NCBI GenBank assembly: GCA_027575805.1 | Contig: JANBPU010000149.1 | Coordinates: 1 to 39,858, forward strand | DNA length: 39,858 nucleotides | Reading direction: 5' to 3' | Source of the DNA: Mycoemilia scoparia | Taxonomy: Eukaryota > Kickxellomycota > Kickxellomycetes > Kickxellales > Kickxellaceae | In this document: positions 34,989 through 39,858 of the stretch, one piece after another | Layout of the letters: the number at the start of each line of letters is the position of its first letter | Numbering within the stretch: position 1 is the first letter of the stretch | Made by a program: the position numbers and the translations under genes | Notes under the pieces: model-generated | Databases searched by the model: none | What the model was told of the DNA's origin: nothing | Seen by the model: the letters and a program-made list of their open reading frames with translations, nothing else

Positions 34989-36157
34989 ATGGGAGCGATT
35001 CTGCCAGGAATCGCTGTGCTTTTTGGGATTATGATCTGTATGTCTTGTCAGTGAACACTAGAAACCAACTATACAGGCTTTTCTATCTAGCTCTTGTCTA
35101 TAATGAAAACTTGAAATCGCTAACCTTTTAGGCGTTTTTACTATAGTAAGCGTTTTCCTTTGTCTTGCATGGGCCGGATGGAAATGGATTTGGCGTATTG
35201 TGACATTTCCATTCAGAAGGTGTACTCATACCAGTCATCAAGATAGCGAACAAATAGGTAAACATTATGTTTTTTGCAAACTTCTCGAACAGATAGTGAT
35301 ATAATTGCCATGAGTTACAAACGTCATGGATGCACAAGCTTTTCTAAAGTCCACATAGATAAACCATACGTTTATCTCTTCCTGCATTGATAGAGATTAT
35401 CGCCCACCGATCCACAACCACCGCATCAGCGACGCTAGCAAAGCCAATTTATAGACTACGGCCATATGACCTAACGCTCTTGCCCACATACCCCTATCGG
35501 CCATGCAAAAATACTGAAAAATCATATGATCTGGCTACCAAACAATCAACAAAGCAGCCTAATGGCGGGGCGGGTTCTTGTGATGACAAGGAAAGTACAT
35601 CAACCACAACTGCGGCCTCAGATAAGGACTCTGACGATAACATCGCACTTTGCCGGCTTATCCCTAAAAATAATACTACTGCTGGTAGCAGCTGTAATAA
35701 TAAAGGCGGCGACGATGATGGTGATGGTGATGGTGATGATGATGATGATGATGATAAAAGCCAAGAGCCCGGCAAAAATATCTCTACAACAGAATCGGAA
35801 AACCAAAATGAAGTAATGTGCTCAATATGCCTAGACATCATCAACCCCAGCACCCTAATACGCCAACTTCCCTGCTGTCACTTTTTCCACAGGCGATGCA
35901 TAGACCAGGCTCTAACCTCTTTGTCGGCAACATGCCCTTTGTGTAAATTTGATGTATACTCGTACTTGTACCCTCCTATTAGTGAACCGGACAGAGCCAA
36001 GGGTCCTTCTCCTGAAAGGAGCCAGTTAGGGCAATGTGGTAGACAATATACAGCTGATGGGCAAATACCAAACACTGATACTCAAGCTTTATACTATACT
36101 GCTACACCATCCCCCCGAAGACCAAATGCCGCTTTCGTTCGCAACAATTCTGTTTGA
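34989..36157 (+). CDS. Membrane-anchored RING-H2 E3 ubiquitin ligase, 3 exons
   Basis: Exons 34989-35037, 35132-35257 and 35394-36157 join in phase (both junctions after the first codon base) into 312 residues. The introns are 94 nt (GTATGT...CTAACCTTTTAG) and 136 nt (GTAAAC...GATAG). The last exon alone has no usable ATG, and the two short upstream exons supply one. The N-terminus is hydrophobic for about 35 residues (GAILPGIAVLFGIMICVFTI, then VSVFLCLAWAG), forming one or two membrane segments, followed by basic residues. An Asp/Gly-rich run coded by GAT repeats lies near 165-178. A RING-H2 finger spans 201-242: CSICLD, then LPCCHFFHRRCID, then CPLCK. Family knowledge: such proteins recruit E2 enzymes and ubiquitinate membrane or associated proteins. 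Substrates are unknown. It is convergent with the cyclin gene. Confidence 0.82.
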
Positions 36158-36837
36158 AACGCACAGAACTATTATTCGCTCTGTGCCAAAATTAGTAAAC
36201 CTTGTATAATAATACTACTCACCAAACTGCATTCTTCTTTCCCTAATAAGCTCTTATAAAGGTCATTTTATATTAATTTATTTTTTGCGTTTATTTAAAT
36301 TATTCCTTTTGTTTTTAACATTTAATGCAGCTTTAAAAGCACCAATTTTCTACAGAAACTCATTCCGATGATCCAGAGCAATCACTTAGGAAACACTAGT
36401 ATCGTCCGAGAAAACAGGTGGATCTTCAAAAATCAAATATTTATTTATTTGGAGTTGCTGGGTTATAGCAGATCTATGAAAAGCCATAGAACATGCTACA
36501 TGAGGCCGGCGACTTCCTTAGACTAAAAGGACACAAAAATGATTTATTGGTACACGGTAAAATTTGACAATTTTGAAAAGAAAAATACACTATACACTAG
36601 AAATACGAAAACATGATTTCCAAAATGTCAGCTATTATATAAGCCTGAGGTGAAGCCTTGAAAATTGAGATAGGAGTTGGGATATAGTGATACATCGCTG
36701 GTCTTTGCGTGCGGGGATTGCTGCTCAAATACATGTTTTGACTGCTACATCATAGTCGGCAAAATATACTTTTGTTAGCTTGAGGCTAAACATGAATAGC
36801 TTTGATAGCAACATTCGCGAGCCTTATTTCAATCATA
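36158..36837. other. Convergent 3' flanks of the RING and cyclin genes
   Basis: 680 bases between two stop codons. AT-rich, no gene seen; presumably both 3' UTRs. Confidence 0.5.
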
Positions 36838-37765
36838 TTAGCTGGACAACTCCCTTACCTTTTCCATGCCACCGTTTGTTTGAAGTGGTGTAAAAGGCTT
36901 TATTATACACAGTTTTGAAGATACGTTGGGGCTGGGGCTACTTCGTGAAGTTATACAAGTGCCTTCCTGGCTTCCCTCACTGCTACCATACACACTAACT
37001 TCATCGCTGGAGGCATGCGACTTTAGATGTGGAATAAATATGCATTCAATAGGATGGCTATGGTGTGAATTTTGTGGGTGCATTGGTAATGGTGGTAGCT
37101 GAGCGGCTATTGCCTGGTTACAATGAAGACGGTCGATATGGGCAAAGAGGTTTCTCCCTGTCGCTTTTAACTCCTCCTCGCTTACAATCAAGTTGAAGCG
37201 GATGAGAAAGAGGAGCTCGATCTCCAAGTGGTTCAGTTCTTTGAGCGGGATTCCCCCTACCTACATATATGAATAATCGTATACTTGTTTATAAGCATGT
37301 ATAACAAAGAATATCAAAGCGTAGTAGCAGTAGTGCTTTAGTGGGCTGTAAGAGAACACCCGGATTTTTATTTACCCTTGCATAACATGAGTTATTTAGA
37401 AATATGTCAGAATTAAATTTGTGTGCAACAACGATAGAGCTAATTATTAGCCTATGAACATTCAGTGATGTGAGGAATGTAGGGCGGCGATTTTCTAGTG
37501 CATTTTCATTGTGACTCTCTGCTACACGGTCAAAGTAGACTAGCATGTAAAGCAGCACATCTGATGTTATTTTGGTATACTTGACTATTCGGGTCAGGTA
37601 ATCACCAATACTTATTTTTGGTGGTGACCGGCTGTGAAAGGGTGATACGTGTATTCGTGATGGGTGAGTGTTTCGAAAAAGCTCATCGTTAGAAGTCACT
37701 ATGGATTCTAAAAGAGTAGTTGCTAGAGCCACTGTTAGGTCTAAAGGCGTGGCCGCTGCTGGCAT
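36838..37765 (-). CDS. Pho80/Pcl-type cyclin, 2 exons
   Basis: Exons 37765-37376 and 37260-36838 join in phase 0 across a 115-nt intron (GTAAAT...TATGTAG) into 270 residues. The cyclin box is clear: ISIGDYLTRIVKYTKITSDV, LLYMLVYFDRV, SLNVHRLIISSIVVAHKFNS, DIFLNNSCYARVGGIPLKEL (spanning the splice junction), and NHLEIELLFLIRFNLIVSEE. The C-terminal ~80 residues are polar, rich in Ser, His and Pro. Family knowledge: Pho80/Pcl cyclins partner the CDK Pho85 and control phosphate signalling, glycogen metabolism or polarity. Which Pcl group this belongs to cannot be told from sequence reading alone. The start is the first ATG and gives the expected N-terminal length. Confidence 0.9.
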
Positions 37766-38357
37766 ATTTGTGGTGGTGTTAATAATAGTAATGTTTCTTT
37801 AAATAGCAGAGAAGCCTGGATTTAGTCTGTTGTAGTATATGTGATGTATGTAATTTTAATACTGATTCGATGGTGATTAGTGGTATTTAGCCGAGAGTCT
37901 CAGGGGTTAAGCGTGCCTTGATACCAAAAAACAGGGTGTGTAGTTTAAAGGAAAGGTAAATCGTTGATATACCTTGATTTTAATACCTTAAATATCTATC
38001 TATATGTCCTTTTTATCTCTCAAACAAGTAAACTTATATATCAAGAAGACCACCGTGCCACCCGTTACTCTGGATGTTAGTTAATCACCAATCTAACTGC
38101 CAAGCTCCTATACAAACTCTTATATAAGCCTTTTATGGCGGCATCAAGTACCAAAATTGTTTGCTAACTATATAAAAAGAAGTAGATGGTGAAAAGGGAA
38201 ATAGAAATAGAAGAAGAAAAATGAGACACGAAGCCGCTTCAGGGCCATTTTAATTGCTGAGAATAAGCAGGAACTCTTTGCCTTTACTTTTGAGCCAGTA
38301 ACTGGCATGGCGTGCAAAGATCAAATAGTACCATACTTCATTAATGCGATGCATTGT
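37766..38357. other. Upstream flank of the cyclin gene
   Basis: AT-rich with no gene seen. It is expected to hold the cyclin promoter on the minus strand and the 3' flank of the possible gene at 38358-38773. Confidence 0.4.
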
Positions 38358-38773
38358 TTATTCTTTCTCCGAATTGGCGAGATTCTCAACCCCACGTGTC
38401 CTTATGAAAACATCTGGGTCTGCCTCTTTCTGCTTGCCAATCCCATTAATCAGCAGATGAAATAAAAAAGAGTCGGGAATTTCTTTATTGTTATAGCAGT
38501 GGGGGCATTGCCCTGCTATCGTGAATCGTCGTTTCCATTGCCTAGCTTCCCACATACTACACGCACGTTGATATCTGTTGGGCGTTTCTTTATTTTCCCA
38601 CACTGGGTAGCCAAAGGACAATACAATAACAAAGGCAGTAAAAGAATCAATAAAAAAATATGGCTAATCCGAACAACCTATACAAATTGAGAGAATCACC
38701 ACGTTCTAAATAAATCGAAAATCACTATACAAGTACCTTCCCAAAAATGACGTATCAAGATACGTGAGGAATT
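38358..38773 (-). CDS. Possible membrane protein, partial (two 3' exons), with a CxxC
   Basis: Exon 38773-38737 and last exon 38677-38358 join in phase across a 59-nt intron (GTACTT...TGTATAG). The joined product reads FLTYLDTSFLGRLFGLAIFF and continues with a hydrophobic stretch to SFGYPVWENKETPNRY, then a basic segment (QWKRRF) with CPHC, ending ANSEKE. The layout (membrane segment, then YPxW-like and basic sequence) is loosely reminiscent of REEP/Yop1-type proteins, but this is too weak for a call. No in-frame ATG was found. Either a further upstream exon exists toward the MITE at 38921 or this is a relic. Confidence 0.3.
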
Positions 38774-38920
38774 CTACAAAGATGTTCTAGATAGAACTAC
38801 TTCAAAAAAAAATTATAGATAAATATTCGGAACTTTCTTTAGTCTCTATTAGCACACATTCAAAACAACATCTTAAAGCATTAGATGGGATAAAACTGTC
38901 TAATTGGTATATAAAGCACA

Positions 38921-39039
38921 TGTGGATCATAATTTTTGAAGGGTGACTTTTGGTGGCCAAAGATTATAGGGGCAATCCCAGCCAAATGTGCGATCACCAT
39001 TTATTAGCAGATGGTCACCCTTCAAAAATAACTACCACA
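38921..39039. mobile_element. 119-bp MITE-like element, copy 2
   Basis: Same length and alignable throughout with copy 1 at 7521-7639 in the same orientation. Shared blocks include AATTTTTGAAGGGT, TTTTGGTGGC, ATTATAGG and ACCCTTCAAAAA. The ends (TGTGG...CCACA) and the TTTTTGAAGGGTGAC arms form a TIR of about 25 bases. No clear TA duplication remains, so this copy may be older or imprecisely bounded. Confidence 0.75.
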
Positions 39040-39385
39040 TTGTGGTAGTCATTTTCTTATTTGACAAGTTATCCATCAAAAGGGAACAGATTGGTACTTC
39101 TCATACATTCCCCACGACTCCGCCCACAACCCACATACTTTGGCTGGAGCCTGACGGATTATTGGCTATGATCCAGGGTATTGTTCTGGTACACCTTTAA
39201 AGTAGATTCTCCTATTTACTTGACATAGGGAGTACTAAATGTGATACTGGTTAGTGGTAGAATTAGATAGAAAGATGATAGGTGTTAAACAATGAGATAA
39301 TTAAAAATTGATTGTAATTAGATTTGTGTTAATGTGAAACAATTTAACTATTTATAGGTTAAATTTACCCCTTGTCAACAGTTAA

Positions 39386-39467
39386 GCCCGTATGGCTCAG
39401 TGGTTAGCGCGTTGGTCTTGTATTGCAAGTAAACCAAAGGTCCTCGGTTCAAATCCGAGTTCGGGCA
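39386..39467 (+). tRNA. tRNA-Thr (anticodon TGT) with a 9-nt intron
   Basis: The cloverleaf reads 39386-39392 for the 5' acceptor strand, the D arm GGCTCAGTGGTTAGCGC, and anticodon stem TTGGT/ACCAA with anticodon TGT at 39419-39421. The intron is 39423-39431, at the canonical position after base 37. A T arm CTCGG-TTCAAAT-CCGAG follows, then the 3' acceptor strand and discriminator A. The mature length without CCA is 73 nt. The acceptor stem has a T6-T67 mismatch and the D stem one mismatch. A T-run (TCTTTTTG) follows as an RNA polymerase III terminator. TGT reads ACA (threonine); the spliced anticodon loop CTTGTAA matches eukaryotic tRNA-Thr. Confidence 0.93.
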
Positions 39468-39510
39468 CTGTCTTTTTGTTTTTTCATGTTCCTATCAAAC
39501 TACACACGCA

Positions 39511-39535
39511 CTTTTCACTTTTGTTCAGTGAAAAG
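39511..39535. repeat. Perfect 9-bp inverted repeat downstream of the tRNA
   Basis: CTTTTCACT, a 7-base loop, then AGTGAAAAG. It lies beyond the tRNA T-run terminator and so is unlikely to be part of the tRNA transcript. No function is assigned. Confidence 0.45.
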
Positions 39536-39677
39536 ATAAAAGAGTGTGACACTTTCTAATTTTTACCCCCTATCAGATAACATTCACAATGTAATATATC
39601 ACTATATCGGTATTTATCAAAAGCTATGTAGAGGAATGTTACATAAAAAATGTAAATTTCCAAGACAAAATCTTTTA

Positions 39678-39734
39678 GCACTAGCCTGCTGACTAATATT
39701 TGTGCTAGTGCATCTTGGTATGAAGAATATTAGT
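39678..39734. repeat. Overlapping inverted repeats
   Basis: GCACTAGC (39678-39685) pairs with GCTAGTGC (39704-39711), and ACTAATATT (39692-39700) pairs with AATATTAGT (39726-39734). The arms interleave, so only one hairpin can form at a time. It lies in non-coding DNA 50 bases upstream of the second 53-bp repeat copy. Confidence 0.4.
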
Positions 39735-39784
39735 TGCAGTGTTAAATCTTGAAATAAACTTTAGTACATAAATCTAGTGGCTGA

Positions 39785-39837
39785 TGATTAAGCATTTTAT
39801 TACTCCTATGGAGGTAGCTGTATGCCACATACACTAA
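39785..39837. repeat. 53-bp dispersed repeat, copy 2
   Basis: Matches 33069-33121 with one mismatch, in the same orientation. The flanks do not match the flanks of copy 1, so the shared unit is bounded near this length. The window ends 21 bases later, so a longer element extending to the right cannot be excluded. Confidence 0.75.
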
Positions 39838-39858
39838 AGTTGTGTTTACCAAATTAAA

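Noticed and set aside
34994..35015. Hairpin considered as part of a structured non-coding RNA gene with its own TATA box.
   Set aside because: It falls inside the first coding exon of the RING gene, whose three exons join in phase. It is kept only as a possible mRNA structure.
1..39858. CRISPR arrays, phage or bacterial operon structure.
   Set aside because: The DNA is clearly eukaryotic (spliceosomal introns, intron-containing tRNA, fungal gene families), and no regularly spaced repeat array is present.

Overview
The window looks like nuclear DNA of a filamentous, early-diverging fungus. The intergenic DNA is AT-rich and full of microsatellites. Six of the recognised protein genes are interrupted by spliceosomal introns of about 76-330 nt, with GTAAGT/GTATGT-type donors and YAG acceptors. 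The gene content is typically fungal: a Mak3/NAA30 acetyltransferase, a Rua1-type regulator, a Jsn1-type RRM+PUF protein, a GH15 glucoamylase and a Pho80-type cyclin. The MT-A70 gene reads like the MTA1 (DNA N6-adenine methyltransferase) branch known from ciliates and early-diverging fungi. That is the main reason for placing the source among early-diverging lineages rather than Dikarya; this is inference, not proof.

Layout from left to right: NAA30 (+, 3 exons, 857-1871). An 8.6-kb gene-poor stretch with microsatellites and one 119-bp terminal-inverted-repeat element (7521-7639). A 960-residue Rua1_C-domain regulator (-, 2 exons, 13593-10480). A 5.9-kb non-coding stretch forming the shared divergent upstream region of that gene and the next. 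A 1391-residue RRM-RRM-PUF protein (+, 2 exons, 19486-23888). A small protein with a signal-peptide-like N-terminus (+, 24561-24974). A GH15 glucoamylase (+, 3 exons, 26342-28328) convergent with the MTA1-like methyltransferase (-, 5 exons, 30076-28464). A stomatin/SPFH protein (+, 31577-32626). A 2.3-kb repeat-bearing stretch. A membrane RING-H2 protein (+, 3 exons, 34989-36157) convergent with a Pho80-like cyclin (-, 2 exons, 37765-36838). Remnants of a possible membrane protein (-, 38773-38358). A second copy of the 119-bp element (38921-39039). A tRNA-Thr(UGU) with a 9-nt intron (39386-39467), and finally a second copy of a 53-bp dispersed repeat.

The genes do not form an operon or an obvious cluster. 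They cover protein N-terminal acetylation, transcription, mRNA regulation, glycogen/starch breakdown, DNA (or RNA) adenine methylation, membrane scaffolding, ubiquitin ligation and CDK control. The most notable items are the MTA1-like methyltransferase, the two 119-bp MITE-like elements, the 53-bp repeat flanked by an 18-bp direct repeat, and the structured 5' region of the RING gene (paired GATA motifs, a leader hairpin, and a hairpin just inside the coding sequence). Exon structures were worked out by hand from reading-frame continuity, splice consensus and family resemblance; no transcript evidence was available.
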